This document shows positions 32,317 to 43,559 of a stretch of 64,000 nucleotides of DNA, piece after piece (position 1 is the first letter of the stretch; each line of letters opens with the position of its first letter). The stretch comes from Hyparrhenia diplandra (lineage: Eukaryota; Streptophyta; Magnoliopsida; Poales; Poaceae): assembly GCA_015847255.1 (NCBI GenBank), contig JADLZK010012245.1, forward strand, positions 35,994 to 99,993. Direction: 5' to 3'. Both the position numbers and the translations under genes were made by a program. The notes under the pieces were generated by a model. That model made no database searches. It was not told the origin of the DNA and saw only the letters and a list, made by a program, of their open reading frames with translations.

Positions 32317-33670
32317 GGCTACCGTACCTAGTGTCCTGCTGACTTCGAGTGAGGCTGCGTCGTCGTCCTTCCCACGAACTCCGATCTCCGATCCTCGCCG
32401 GCCGGCAGCCGCGCTCAAGACCCTGCAGTACTCCTACTCCACTTGAGGATTTGCTTTGGCCTGGCGTGCTAGGTAGGTCTGATTAATATAGGCAGGCGTG
32501 TCAAGATGGATGGTGACGAATTTTGTAGCTGTTGTTCAAGTATTTGCTCCAATTGAGAACGCTAACGTAATAAGTAGAACGATTCAAGTTAGCTATGTCA
32601 AAAACGTCCAATTTACGTGACCACTACATGAGAAGCAGTGACATGATATATATTTATTATTATATATTAACACTGACATGAACAGTGCTCTGTGTTTTTA
32701 TGAAAAAAAAACAGTGCTCTGTGATATTTAATATAAGTTCCATTGCTTAGGAATGATAGGAGTGCTTTATTTATTTAGCAGGATACCATACATCTTTGAT
32801 ACCTTAATATGCAGTGACTCACATGAGAGGCAGATGGGATATATATCACTTCTAGCTTTCCATAAAAGTTGTTCACATATCAAAAATCATAAGAGCAAGC
32901 ACTTCTGAAGCATGCATTTTGCCAAACGACATTTGAAAGCAAGAATCTGCAGCCACCAACAGCATAATTTGAACTTACATTATAGACTCTGAATATGAGA
33001 AGTTAATAGAACTGGTATGCTGTCACTAGCTTTCCCAACAACTGATCATATAAACATATATTCAATTAAAAAGTATACACAGCAGCACTGATATGGTTGT
33101 CGTGTCAACCGAGAAGCACATCATTGCTCAACTTCTAGCAATATACACTCCTTTAGAATCTAACCAGTTGCCATTAGCAAACCCTTTGGCTTCAGTTCCT
33201 TTTTTAATTTAACAGCGTGACATCCGAAACCCAAAAGGAAGAACATGGTTATCTAGCTAAAGCCTATGATTTTGCCACTTCAAATGAATTGCTGTTACAA
33301 GAATAAACCTCAGTTATTAATATAAAGTATGAGAAGACAGAAAAGGGGACAAGTAGGCAAGTGCGTTTTGAAGCCCCTAAGATCAAATCCAAGAGATTAG
33401 CTGAAAATGTTTTCTAAATCTCCACATTTAGCTATTATGTAAAGTAGAATACCCACAAAAGCAATAGACTAATCCAACAACTTTTGTAAAAAAAAAAAAT
33501 TCCATTCTTCATACTTGAACCTACCAGGTCATGCGACCACGCAATCCTCAGCATCTATGTGTGCGTGGGAAAGGCCGAAAGGACGATGTTGTATGAGCCA
33601 CTGGGAGAAACGGCGATTCCGCAAGCTGGCGACGCTGGCTATTTTTTACTAGCGACACTACTGCAAACAC
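32317..33670 (-). promoter_or_regulatory. 5' flank of ABCG copy 1
   Basis: On the minus strand a TATA-like CTATATTAATC lies about 170 bases upstream of the ATG at 32316. The remaining DNA up to 33670 is AT-rich with A-runs (33488-33500) and holds no gene. Confidence 0.4.
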
Positions 33671-33675
33671 GTACT

Positions 33676-34499
33676 AAGAGCAACCACAATGTTGCAAAAA
33701 GCAGTCCATAAGGAATGTTATATTCACCATCAGGTAGGTGGTACATTGTGGAACTGGTCCATAAGCAGTCCATAGCTATCAGCTGTCCATAGAGCTATGG
33801 ACTGGCCATAAGGAATAAAAAATATTAAACACTCTCTCTCTCTCTCTCTCTCCTTCCCTCTCTCTGTCCCCGCTCTCTCCCGAGCTGGAGCCCCAGCCCC
33901 CACGCCGGAGCCCCTTGCCATCGCCGGACATCCATGCTACGCCGGAAGTCCGCCCCGCCGGAGCCCCATCGCGACGCCGCAGGTCCGCGCCCCACGCCAC
34001 GCAGCCCTCGCCCCCCCACGCCGAGGTCCGCCCCGCCGGAGCCCCCTGCCCTACACCGGAGGTCGGCACCGGGCCGGGAGGCCCCACCCCCCACGCCGGA
34101 GATCCGCCACCGCCGGGCCCCCCGCCCCCACGCCGTGCCCGGTCGGGTGTTGGTGGGGAGGTCGCCGCCGCCTTAGTGCATCTCGTCGGGTAGGGAGCTC
34201 GTCGCGAGGAGAGGGGAGCCGGGCACCGCCGTTCCGGGCCACCGTCCGACACGGCCGCGGGAGGGCCGAGGGCGGCGGCGACACTGTAGAGCGCGGCGGG
34301 GCCGCAAAGGGATCGAGCGGAAGGGACGAGGAAGGGACGGTGGGATTTTTTTTACTATTTTTATTATGACAAGCTTGTCCCGTCTTATAGACTACTTGGT
34401 CCATATACATTGTGGCAAAATCTATAGGATCAGCCTAACCGACACCGGACCCACCCTTATGGATTACTTGGTCCATATTCATTGTTGTTGTTGTAAGGG
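33676..34499. mobile_element. Probable non-autonomous MULE-like element with GC-rich cargo
   Basis: GAGCAACCACAATG ... CCATAAGG on the left is matched in reverse complement on the right by ACAACAACAATG ... CCATAAGG, over about 40 bases at roughly 70% identity. The interior has a (CT)n run (33832-33862) and a CpG-rich block (33880-34340) open in several frames with proline/alanine-rich translations. It looks like a captured gene 5' end, as in Pack-MULEs, but no protein is recognised. I found no clear target duplication. Confidence 0.4.
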
Positions 34500-34565
34500 A
34501 ACGCCTTCCTTTTTGAGTAGGAGCGGTTCTCCACTATCAAGGTATGAGACGCCCCTACTGTAGAT

Positions 34566-34651
34566 AAATAATAATAATAATAATAATAATAGTAATAATA
34601 ATAATAATAATAGTAATAATAATAATAATAATAGTAATAGTAGTAATAGTA

Positions 34652-34690
<39 letters not shown>

Positions 34691-34724
34691 GTAATAGTAG
34701 TAATAATAATAATAATAATAATAA
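34566..34724. repeat. (AAT)n microsatellite with interspersed AGT, about 160 bases
   Basis: Uninterrupted ATA/ATAATAGTA units fill the block. Just before it, TAGGAGCGGTT ... CGCCCCTACTGTAG (34519-34564) is a small relic like the CACTA subterminal repeats. Confidence 0.9.
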
Positions 34725-34867
34725 TTTGTACACCTAGTATCAACCACTAAATAACTACCAGTACCTCATATACTATTTAGAGCAACCTTACATGCCTTAT
34801 GATTTGTATCTACAATTTCTTTTTGTGACTTGATTTGTACTACACTAGAGATATGTTTGTATCTACA

Positions 34868-35524
34868 CTAGACGAAGAGGTTGAGAAGCTTCAGGGAGGA
34901 GGAAGCGGAAGTGGGCCTTCCATGGACGATGATCTGCTTAAGGTCCACATCAGGAGACGGAAAACAGGCCATGCTATCAACCCGGCCCACGGTGCCTCCT
35001 CATGTGCCCACCAAGGGCCTGGCCCGTGGAGAAGCCCAGCCCACACATGGCACACGCGTGGACCAGCACCGCCTTTGACAACCGCGTCTGTTTCTTGGTC
35101 ATCGCCGGTCGCCTGAGGTGGCTCGTCCGGTGGCCTCCCAGCGCCTGGAACGTAGGGAAACCTCTGCCCGCACGTCTGGCACTCGAACACATCGTCGTCC
35201 TGGCCCCGCCGGCGGCGACGACGACGACGCTTGAGTGCTGGCGCCGCGGTGACGACGGAAGCCGCTTGTTGATCGGCCTGGATACGATTGTTGTAGCTGC
35301 TGGTGCTGGGAGATGATGACCAGCAAGATAGGAGAGGGAGAGCAGGACGTCGCATGCCGCTCGCCGTCGTCGCTGTTCTTCTTGGTCGACGTTGATGTCG
35401 TCTTCTCCTTGGTGAGGGACGTCGTAGCTACGACACTGTCGTCGTCTCCCATGGAAATGACACTCTTGGCGGCGGCGTCGTCGTCGTCGTCGTCTCTGGA
35501 ACGCTTTGTCATTCTGCTGCTCAT
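34868..35524 (-). pseudogene. C2H2 zinc-finger protein, ZAT/C1-2i type, frameshifted
   Basis: The minus strand encodes an intronless two-finger protein. The chosen start (35524) reads MSSRMTKRSRDDDDDD. Finger 1 begins FECQTCG and continues FPTFQALGGHRTSH; finger 2 is HACAMCGLGFSTGQALGGHM. Both carry the plant-specific QALGGH box that binds DNA. A basic KRRRRRRRRG stretch precedes finger 1. The C-terminus LKLLNLFV is typical of this family and a DVDLK motif nearby may act like an EAR repression motif. The pieces are in different frames: a shift between 35340 and 35230, an extra C at 35155-35157 inside finger 1, and a shift at about 34985 after finger 2. Family members are nuclear stress or developmental repressors. 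A pseudogene or sequence error. Confidence 0.75.
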
Positions 35525-35570
35525 AGAAGTTGTACTCGATCGGATATGTGTGTGAAGTTGCATGCTTGGG

Positions 35571-35580
35571 CTATATATAG
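35571..35580 (-). promoter_or_regulatory. TATA box of the zinc-finger gene
   Basis: CTATATATAG lies 47 bases upstream of the chosen ATG. It is the only strong TATA match near the gene and supports starting translation at 35524 rather than at the ATG at 35563, which is too close. Confidence 0.55.
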
Positions 35581-35669
35581 CCAGTTGCTTTAGTGTTGGT
35601 TGTGTGTGTGAACGAGACAAGAGAAAAGGGTGGAAAGCAAAGCATAGATTCAAATTCGGTCTAGACTTG

Positions 35670-36350
35670 ACGAGACTCAACGGTGACGCACATGACGCGG
35701 TGCGTGCCGTGTCCACTGCTAGTTCACTTACTTCACTTCGTCGATAGCGCGTCGCTCTTTGTCGATTTAATTTTTTTATTATTATATGTGCATTGCTTAC
35801 TAATGATTTTTTTAGTCCGTTAAAGTACACCGATGACATATACTATATATACATATACAGTGCCTTGGCAAGCAAGGAATATTAATCCTGCTTTAGTAAG
35901 TGGCAACTTAGCGAGCAAGGTATAGTTGTGTGTCTTTCTAACATAGTAGCTTGTGTAGCATAGTATATGCTAGCATAGTAGCATGTGTGTGTTTGTAACA
36001 TAATTCTGTTGGTCTTTTTTCAAAACAGAATACATCCCATTTTCATTAAGAAGAAAACGGAAATACATATTCTAAGTAGTCATGGTCTTGTTAAACAAAT
36101 TAACGAATAAGGATAGCTGTTAATTATATATGCTCTTCTTCACGCATACTCTTATCTTGTGGAATCAGAATCGTTTTATCACATAATATCACAGACAAAG
36201 GAAGCAGCTCAGAACTTGCATTGGTTCCCAAGCATACTGCTCTTGTGCACTATGTATCACTCTCTGAAGGTTCACGGAAACTCACCTGACTTTGCTTGGC
36301 TACCGACTAACAAAATGGGTCGCATCATATGTCAGACCAACAACTAGCAA
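35670..36350. repeat. Paralogous upstream block of the zinc-finger gene (partner at 1-1495)
   Basis: 35670-35905 pairs with 1-275 and 36120-36350 pairs with 1270-1495, in the same order and orientation. This is the clearest evidence for a tandem duplication of the whole unit. Confidence 0.75.
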
Positions 36351-36849
36351 GCTAGTTAGCCATATGTATTTAAGTTCTTGTTTTTAAGTCTTTGCCCTAA
36401 AATGTTCCTTATTCGTCCTAGTGACCTGGCAGATTTAGTAAGAGAGGAAATGCAAGGTGCTTCTGCAGCGACCTCCAACACCAACCAGCTCATATCCATA
36501 TCCACCATCAAGCATACCGCCTTTGCAAATTGTTTAATCCGCGTGTAATCAGCGTAGAGTCTTATTGAGTGGGGTGGCTGCGCTTTTATTGTAACAACAT
36601 CTCCTTCCAAACGCGTGCTTTTGTGAGATGTTAAAACTCTTCTACTTAAATATATAGATGCTAAAACTTTTGCATATTCGAAAAAAGGTTAACTTTGAAA
36701 ACATATATATTTCACTTTTAGTGTCTACTAGCTTAGTCGTGATGCTCTGCCCCACAAAAACGGCATGGTTTGGGGTGCGATGAGACCTTAGTTTTCCTAG
36801 TAACACATATTCTTTCTGAGGTTCCAAGTACACTTAAATAACTTCTTCA
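36351..36849. other. Intergenic DNA, no feature seen
   Basis: AT-rich sequence without recognisable coding or repeat structure. Confidence 0.35.
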
Positions 36850-37153
36850 GTTTTTTTGTTAACTTTTTTTTTTTTTTCAAAAGCAGGCTCTTACCCATGC
36901 TGCATTGCGAAGTGAAATAGTTAAATTACAACCTAGATGCCCCCCCGTGGCGAGCTGTCGGGAGGGCAAGTAGGTGGAACATGACACAAGGCACCGGCTA
37001 AAACGGTGGAGCTTAGAGTGGTGTGCTAAGAACAGTTGTGCGACAAACAGACGGGCGGCGATCGATGACCCTTTTGTCCGAGGTGGTTCCCTGGCGCCGG
37101 GCGTCTATAGGGAATGAGCGGGTCGATCACCACGCGCTTCTGTTTTTGTTAAC
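36850..37153 (-). mobile_element. Truncated retroposon with poly(T) and target duplication
   Basis: A T-run at 36865-36879 is followed by about 260 bases of unique, partly GC-rich sequence. TTTTTGTTAACT occurs both before (about 36853-36866) and after (about 37142-37153). A homopolymer tail and 12-base duplication point to a LINE 3' end or similar retroposon in minus orientation. Confidence 0.5.
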
Positions 37154-37939
37154 TCATAGGAAAACAATAATTACGTTATTCGTTTTTCTATAATATATGA
37201 GAAAGTAAAACAAGGTTGCGCGCGTTTGACAAGGGTTTTAGATTCTTTTCAGAAACCTTTCGAATCTAGATTCTCTTTACAAATATTTCTTCTGTAATCA
37301 ATTAGAATCATTTCATGAAATCGTTTGGCTATATATAGCTCGCTGGATTCTTGAACCAGTGAACATTTCTACGAATTTTCAGGTGTTTCTCTGGAATTTT
37401 TATGAAATTTTCAGGTAAAAAACGAGAACAGTAGCTTAAAAAAAAACGAGAACAGTGTCTTCCTAAATTTTTTTCTAGTAATTTTACGAGAGAATCTGAA
37501 GCATTTGAGGTCATCTCGCTGAGAACGATTCTCTGTCTTGACGCTGCGTCTGCGCGCGACGCTCGCGAGGTCAGGGTCAAGGTCAAGGGCAAGGTCAAGG
37601 TCAAGCTCGGTATACTCACACGTTGCGGCAGGCCTGCAGCCAATGGCGTGCTAATTTAACTTACACGTGGCAACACATGATGAGTTTCTGTGCGCTTGCA
37701 GAATGGACGATGTGTTACTTGCTTTGCTTACATAGTGCCACATGGCTTTGTTTTACGTAAGATTGAAGCGTGTAATGCCAGCGTAATTGTGGTGGTAATC
37801 ATGTTACGACGACATGGTAACGTTGGGGGCTCATCCTCATCCACATGTCTCTTCTTATTCTCCTTTATTTATTTTTCTTTTTTTTTTCCTCTCGGGGCTT
37901 CTGTTGGAGGTTAACTCGGCCTTGGCCGTAGAGAAGAAT
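37154..37939. repeat. Paralogous intergenic block (partners at 25370-25600 and 57180-57400)
   Basis: 37330-37560 shares CGCTGGATTCTT, GGTGTTTCTCTGGA, GAGAGAATCTGAAGC and GATTCTCTGTCT with 57190-57370. 37560-37800 matches 25370-25600. The block is cut at 37940 by a CACTA element and resumes at about 43560. Confidence 0.65.
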
Positions 37940-38602
37940 CACTACTGGAATCCGAACTTTTGCCGTGTGTATCATTTTAGGCACTCGGCAAAGACGTAAT
38001 TTGCCATATGCCTCAGCGAATATACACAACAAAAAATACATACTTGTCAACGATATATTTTGCGCTGTGTTTTTCTGACATTTGACAAAGAAGTATTTTG
38101 TTGTGTGTTTTTTTTTACACTTGGCAGAGATGCATTTTTGTTGTGTGTTTTTGTCACTCCCACAAAGATGTATTTTTCCATGTGCTTTATTTTGGCCCTT
38201 GGCAAATTATTTTTCAAAAGCACTTTTTGAAGCGGTAAATTTATTCTAATTCAAATAAAAAAATGTTTTCAACTAAAAGTTGCTTATCTTCTCAAGATCT
38301 ATATCTTTATTTTTGGTCCTTTCTTAATTTGACAAAGCGATAGTAACGTTGTTCACAAAATATACATCTCTCATATAGTTTCATGATACTAGAAGAGCAT
38401 TATAACATTTGTGAACAATATTATTATTGCCATTACGTCGAATGAACAATGGACCAAAATAAACATTGTAGATTTTGAGAAGTTATAAAACTTTGTGGTT
38501 GCCAACTTTTTATTTGAAATCATCTTGTTATTTAAAGCTACATTTAAATTTCAAAATTTTAAAATGCAAAAATTTTAAAAGACCTCGGATGGAAAAACAA
38601 CC

Positions 38603-39096
38603 TGTCACGGCCAAATCGGAGGGCCCAAGGGGCCATGCGCGACACGCGCAAGACGCAGGCCTTGGTAGCCCTAGCGCTGTTGTCACCGCGCCCGTCGTCA
38701 TCTATTCTCCACCAAAATAATATTAGGAATAAATATTTAGGAAATAAATAGATGGCTTTGTCATGAGGTATTCCGATCTATAATGAAACCACCTAGATAT
38801 TTCTTACCGTGCAAGTCTCCCTTGGACTATAAATGCAAGAGGTGTGTAATTAGTTGAACCTAATCAAAAAAAATTAAAGGGGTAACACCCAACAAATTCG
38901 GTCTTCAGGCTCTCTCTCTCTCTCTCTCTCTCTCTCTAGCGCCCTAGCGCGTGCAGCGCCACCCCGCCCACGCCTCACGCCCATCTGGCATACAAGACGT
39001 CTTGGCGCGCTGGCGGCGCCACTCGGCCGCCAAGCGCCGCCATCGGCAACGCCGCCGGCACCGTCATCACCGCCCCTCCCTAAGGCGGTTGTGACA
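38603..39096 (+). repeat. 5' LTR of the nested LTR element
   Basis: It is 494 bases, with a TATA-like GGACTATAAATGC at about 38825 and a (CT)n run at 38912-38937. Confidence 0.85.
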
Positions 39097-39584
39097 CGTG
39101 GTACTTAGAGACCGGTCGATCCACCCACCACCATCGCCCGTCAAGATCCGATGGCCACTCGGCGCCATCCTCCTACCGGAGATGATCATGGAGGCCATCT
39201 ACGTGCTTAGATCGAGAGAACACCGACAATGCTACGATCTCCCACCACGTGCGTCAAGGTGAAGTGCGACTCCATCCCTCTGTCGGCATTGCGTCATCCT
39301 CGTAGGCTATCTCGCCCCCATGAAGGCCCACCGGCGAGATCGATGACCTCCTCGTGGACACCCGCCATGGGCACCACCGACGACACAATCTTTGCCTCCA
39401 TGGACGCGCCCCGACATTATTCTCTCCACGATCACCGACGCTGCAAGCAACGGACTCATCCACACCAAGGACACCCCATTTGTTGCGGTCGGAATCGTGA
39501 TCGGATCAAGAGGCTACAACCGATGACCACCAGCTACTCAACGAAAAGCCTACCCAACTAGGCCAATGTCCCGCGGCTACTACA

Positions 39585-40679
39585 ATGGCACATATAAGTT
39601 CCCCGGTCACCAACAACATCAGCTCTAATACCGCTAGGAACACCATGAGTGCCAACACCATTACCATCATGAGCAACACAACGGCGTCAACCAACCGCGT
39701 CGACATCGATATCACCGATCCCAATGTCACGGACAGCACCGTGCCTTTGAACATCAACGGCGTCAACACCTTCGCAGTTAGTAAATCACACGCTCCACCG
39801 TCACCGGGCAAGTCTATCCCAACCAACATGGAGCATCTACCTCCACCATCCATGCTACAACGACATCGCCCGACATCGTCATCGCCAACCACGGCGTCCT
39901 CAATGCCGACACCAACCACGACACCTCCAAAGGCACCATCCACGAGAACGACGACGTCCCCATGGGCGCCACTACCCGAGGGAAACACCAATGACGCCCC
40001 CACGGGCGCCACCACCAGCATGATCATCGACTCGCACAACTTCGATGCTGACGTCAGCCCGCTACAACTGCTGGATGTCCCACGGATATCCACTATGGCG
40101 GAGAACATCCACAAGCGAGCTATAAATCCTATCGCGGCTTTGACACCGGCAAAGACATCGTGGGCACCCCCACTCCCAGCAGCCAACTTCCAAATAACTC
40201 CAGCGCGAGCTCCGACACAGAAGGCGCCCCCATTAGCTATACGACAATGGAACATCGGCCTTGGCAAATACATAAGGTACGCTGCCATCATCCAGAGAGG
40301 AGCGATACTTCTCTGGTTCCTTTGCATGACGACCAAGGCACCTTTGGAGGACTGGGACACCGAGCTTCCCATCAACGTCGACTCCACCGGCGACCTGGCA
40401 CTGCCTCGACAAGCCAACGGCCCGTACAACTACATCCACGACTTCGAGTTTGCCAGCAGACTCCACACTACACTACAGAAGGCACTACGGCGGGGCGCCG
40501 GCCGGGAGGATGAAGCGATCCAAATCGCCGTCGACTCGATGTCCTTCGGCCTCATTCGTCACACGGCTCGGCGAAGGCGGACAGACCACGACGACATCCT
40601 CGACTCGGCAACAACAGCCAGAACGACTCGAGGGCCAATCCAGCCAGCTCCCTCGATCGTTGACAACATCGACGCCTAG
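39585..40679 (+). CDS. 364-codon ORF of the nested LTR element, unknown protein
   Basis: This is the longest uninterrupted ORF in the window outside the transporters and the only one in the element. The N-terminal third is rich in Thr, Ser, Asn and Pro (NTMSANTITIMSNTTAS; TTPPKAPSTRTTT). The middle has PLQLLDVPRIS and WNIGLGKYIRYAAI. The last part is more folded-looking (YNYIHDFEFASRLHTTLQKA). There is no zinc knuckle, protease triad or RT motif. By position it could be a gag relic, since it follows the 5' LTR and a 490-base leader. An overlapping plus frame at 40450-41067 is probably a shadow. No family is recognised. Confidence 0.5.
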   Translation: MAHISSPVTNNISSNTARNTMSANTITIMSNTTASTNRVDIDITDPNVTDSTVPLNINGVNTFAVSKSHAPPSPGKSIPTNMEHLPPPSMLQRHRPTSSSPTTASSMPTPTTTPPKAPSTRTTTSPWAPLPEGNTNDAPTGATTSMIIDSHNFDADVSPLQLLDVPRISTMAENIHKRAINPIAALTPAKTSWAPPLPAANFQITPARAPTQKAPPLAIRQWNIGLGKYIRYAAIIQRGAILLWFLCMTTKAPLEDWDTELPINVDSTGDLALPRQANGPYNYIHDFEFASRLHTTLQKALRRGAGREDEAIQIAVDSMSFGLIRHTARRRRTDHDDILDSATTARTTRGPIQPAPSIVDNIDA

Positions 40680-41544
40680 TATGACTATGCTTTCAAGCAC
40701 GCCAACGGGCTTCGCAACAAGTTTTGGGTTGCAATGCAATAGGTGGCATCCCTCACATTGGGCACGACAATCCGACTCGCCGACCAACTCGACGCCCCCG
40801 TCTCCTACATTTCCTACGAGGTTCTCCACGAGCTCCGACTTGCGAGCTCCTACGCCCGGCGACAAGATAAGAATGCCACACGCTACGGTATTCTCCTACG
40901 TCCAACCTCATCGATACTTCGGTGACATTCTTCAAGGTTCTCCGCGCTTACATCAAATGACCAAGAGCTCCACAACATCACCAGCAACGCCGAGCTCTTG
41001 GAGGGAACACCGACTAGGACGCTGCTCGAGGCAGTTGATGTCCACCTACCGATGTCCTTGCCTTTGATGCAAGGCTTTCCGGTGATCATAGTAGTAATGG
41101 AGGAGCTAATGCATAGCTTCTTGCCATCAATGCTGATCTTCTACTTTTACAATCATCGCTTCTACACCACGACATTATCAACAGTGCTATAGGATGTTCT
41201 CCAACCAAGTGGGATCCCTCAACAAACTTTTGCAATTGGTTTTCACCCCCTGACCTCCTCGCCATTAGTGCAAGCCTTACTGTCAAGCATCTTGCTCATG
41301 GAGGAACATCCTCATTACTTCCTGGAGGACGTCACAACACTGCTCTTCAATGACAAGCTACCTCCATTAGTGGCAATCTGCTCCTCCGAAGTCCATGACA
41401 ACCACCTCGACGATCTACAATTTGCAGGCACCAGAATATTCCAGTGGATGATGGCACCACCGACAGCATTCCTCGACATGCTATTTCAAACTTCCCGCCA
41501 ATGCCGACCACCGGGCAAAGATACAGCGCGAGGACGCACTGTGT

Positions 41545-41559
41545 GGAAAAGGAAGGAGG
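41545..41559 (+). other. Polypurine tract of the nested LTR element
   Basis: GGAAAAGGAAGGAGG abuts the 3' LTR. Confidence 0.75.
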
Positions 41560-41867
41560 TGTCACAGCCCAAATCAGAGGGCCCAAGGGGCCATGCGCAC
41601 AAGCGCACGCAGGAGGGCGGCAGCCCTAGCACCGCTCTCACCGCGCCGCAATCATCCAATCTCCACCAAAATAATATTAGAGAATAAATATTTAGAAAAT
41701 AAATAGATTATTTTGTCAAGAGGTATTCGATCTATAAGGAAACCTTCTAGATATTTCTTAGCGTGCAAGTCTCACTTAACTATAAATGCAAGGCGTGTGT
41801 AATCAATTGAACCTAATTAGAAAATGAAAGGGGTAACACCCAACAACTTCGTTCTTCAGGCTCTCTC

Positions 41868-41908
<41 letters not shown>

Positions 41909-42040
41909 CTCTCTCTGCTGCCGCTAGGCCCTCACACCGCTGCTGCCCCAGCGACGATGCCGCCACTCAGCCACCGCGACTGCCGCCCAACGCCACCACC
42001 GTCACCGTCATCGCCACCCCTCCCTAAGGCGGCTGTGACA
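41560..42040 (+). repeat. 3' LTR of the nested LTR element
   Basis: It is 481 bases and pairs with 38603-39096. It differs by a longer, interrupted (CT)n tract at 41862-41917 and scattered substitutions. Confidence 0.85.
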
Positions 42041-42590
42041 CGACCAAAATGAAAATTGTAGATCTTGAAAAGTTTTGAAACTTTCTTGTTGACAAAAAAA
42101 TGATTTTATGTCATTCTATCATGTAAAACTATGTTTGAATTTCTCAAATTTGAAACTCAGATTTTGTAAATGATCTCAAATTGAGAACTTTCCCTAAATG
42201 AAATTTGTAGATATCGATAAGTTATGAAACTTTCTTGTTAGAAACTTTATAGTTGATAACATATTTTATTTGAATTCATTCAGGGCCTCAAACAAGTAAT
42301 TTGCACTTGGTTTTGTATAATATCTTGGGAACCAAATGGGAATCTGAACACAAGTGTAGAGGGTGCTAGACGCAGGAGACGATGTGGGTTCGAATCCTGC
42401 CAGCCGTGTAGTGTATGAACTTTGCACGAGACACGCTTCTACTTGCGATTTTCGCTGTGCGGTGGGGGCCTCCCCCAATCAAATTTTTTTTTCTATTTTT
42501 GGGGGTTTGTCCACTTACATTTTGCCGAATGTTTTTCGGCACTAGGAAAAGCCTTTTCCGGCAAAAAAGGAGGCGAATCCGGTAGTGAAT

Positions 42591-43559
42591 ATATTTGTTT
42601 TTAGAATAGATGCATCTAGTGTTGTTATTACAATTAAGTACTTCATATATATTTGTTCCTAAGCATAGTACAAGGATTTTTTTAGAAAGGGTGGAAACAG
42701 ATTTGCTATTAGACAAAGAAAGAAAAAAAGGCAAATGCTAGCTTAGTTTTTCGAATGGTAATCATTTCAGAAAAACCATACAACTAAGGAGAGTGGCAAC
42801 TCATCCCTCACAACGTTGGTACAACTGCCGCAACTCACACTACCTTGCAATTTGGCCGAATCGACCCCACTATCAACGACTAACCAACTACCAACTAAGA
42901 CAAACACAAGTAGAAAGACAACTTGGAGAACCAAGCACCATCACACCCTTTGAGAAGCGCCATGGCAAACGACAGGGGAGATCAACAGCAGGGAGAACAG
43001 GATCGCCTTGCAAAGCCTTCAAGAAGGAAACTTAACTTGAAGAGTATCGACACGCTTAGCCCAACAAGGGAAGATTTTCACATCCAAAATCCAGCACGGT
43101 AGCCAAAGAGACTGAAATGGACGCCTTCAAGAACCAAAACGGCGTACATAGACGTCGCCGCCGTCCCATCTCCCCCTCCCCTCAATCCTCCACACCACCA
43201 CCGCCTGCAAAGACCCTAACCTACCATGGAGGTAGGATGAGCCAACGATATCGCAACATCCCCGCCCGGCTGCCGCCCCCTAGGAACGCTAGCCAGGAGA
43301 GGCTGAGATAAGCCTGCCGGAGAGTCCGTTAGCACACACTTCCTGCTATAGCTCCGCCGAACCAGCCTGAGCTGGGTGGAGGGAGATGGTCGGGACAAAA
43401 GGGCCGGGATCAGAAGAAGAATTGGACATCAGTTTTGGCTATTGCTAGTCTGTAACATATAGTACAATAAATTATAAAATAGATATATCAAAACAAAAGG
43501 ATTTGATTGAATGGAATCCATGACATCATACTTATGAGTTGTGTAGTTACATAATTGTT
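42591..43559. other. Unclassified insertion-like DNA between duplicated blocks
   Basis: The duplicated backbone that ends at about 37830 resumes at about 43560, so apart from the CACTA this 0.97 kb is extra. 42700-43440 is a moderately GC-rich stretch with phrases such as ACGCCTTCAAGAACCAAAACGG and ends in an AT-rich part. It may be a LINE 3' region in antisense, but I see no RT or tail that proves it. Confidence 0.3.

Larger units (their letters stand above)
38603..42040 (+). mobile_element. Small non-autonomous LTR retrotransposon nested in the CACTA
   Basis: Direct repeats 38603-39096 and 41560-42040 both run TGTCAC ... GTGACA. They are flanked by CAACC (38598-38602) and CGACC (42041-42045), a 5-base duplication with one mismatch. 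A purine tract (GTGGAAAAGGAAGGAGG) precedes the right LTR, fixing plus orientation. The primer site after the left LTR is weak (TGGTACTTAGAGAC). The 2.46-kb interior lacks protease, integrase and RT, so it depends on another element. It resembles a LARD or TR-GAG-type derivative. Confidence 0.82.
37940..42587. mobile_element. 4.65-kb CACTA element, TSD AAT, hosting an LTR element
   Basis: The left end is CACTACTGGAATCCG and the right end, in reverse complement, is CACTACCGGATTCGCC. Both are flanked by AAT (37937-37939 and 42588-42590). TTTGCCG/TCGGCA-type repeats line both subterminal regions (37960-38220, 42520-42570), so it belongs to the same family as the fragment at 1502. Without the nested LTR element it would be about 1.2 kb. 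It has no transposase. Confidence 0.85.

Noticed and set aside
33676..34499. Confident Pack-MULE call
   Set aside because: The inverted ends are imperfect and there is no 9-11 base target duplication, so it is listed only as probable.
34457..34747. Poly-Tyr and poly-Leu/Ile ORFs
   Set aside because: They are translations of the AAT microsatellite, not genes.
42387..42397. tRNA-like B box GGTTCGAATCC
   Set aside because: It is a perfect B-box match, but no A box, acceptor stem or SINE tail was found around it, so neither a tRNA nor a SINE is called.
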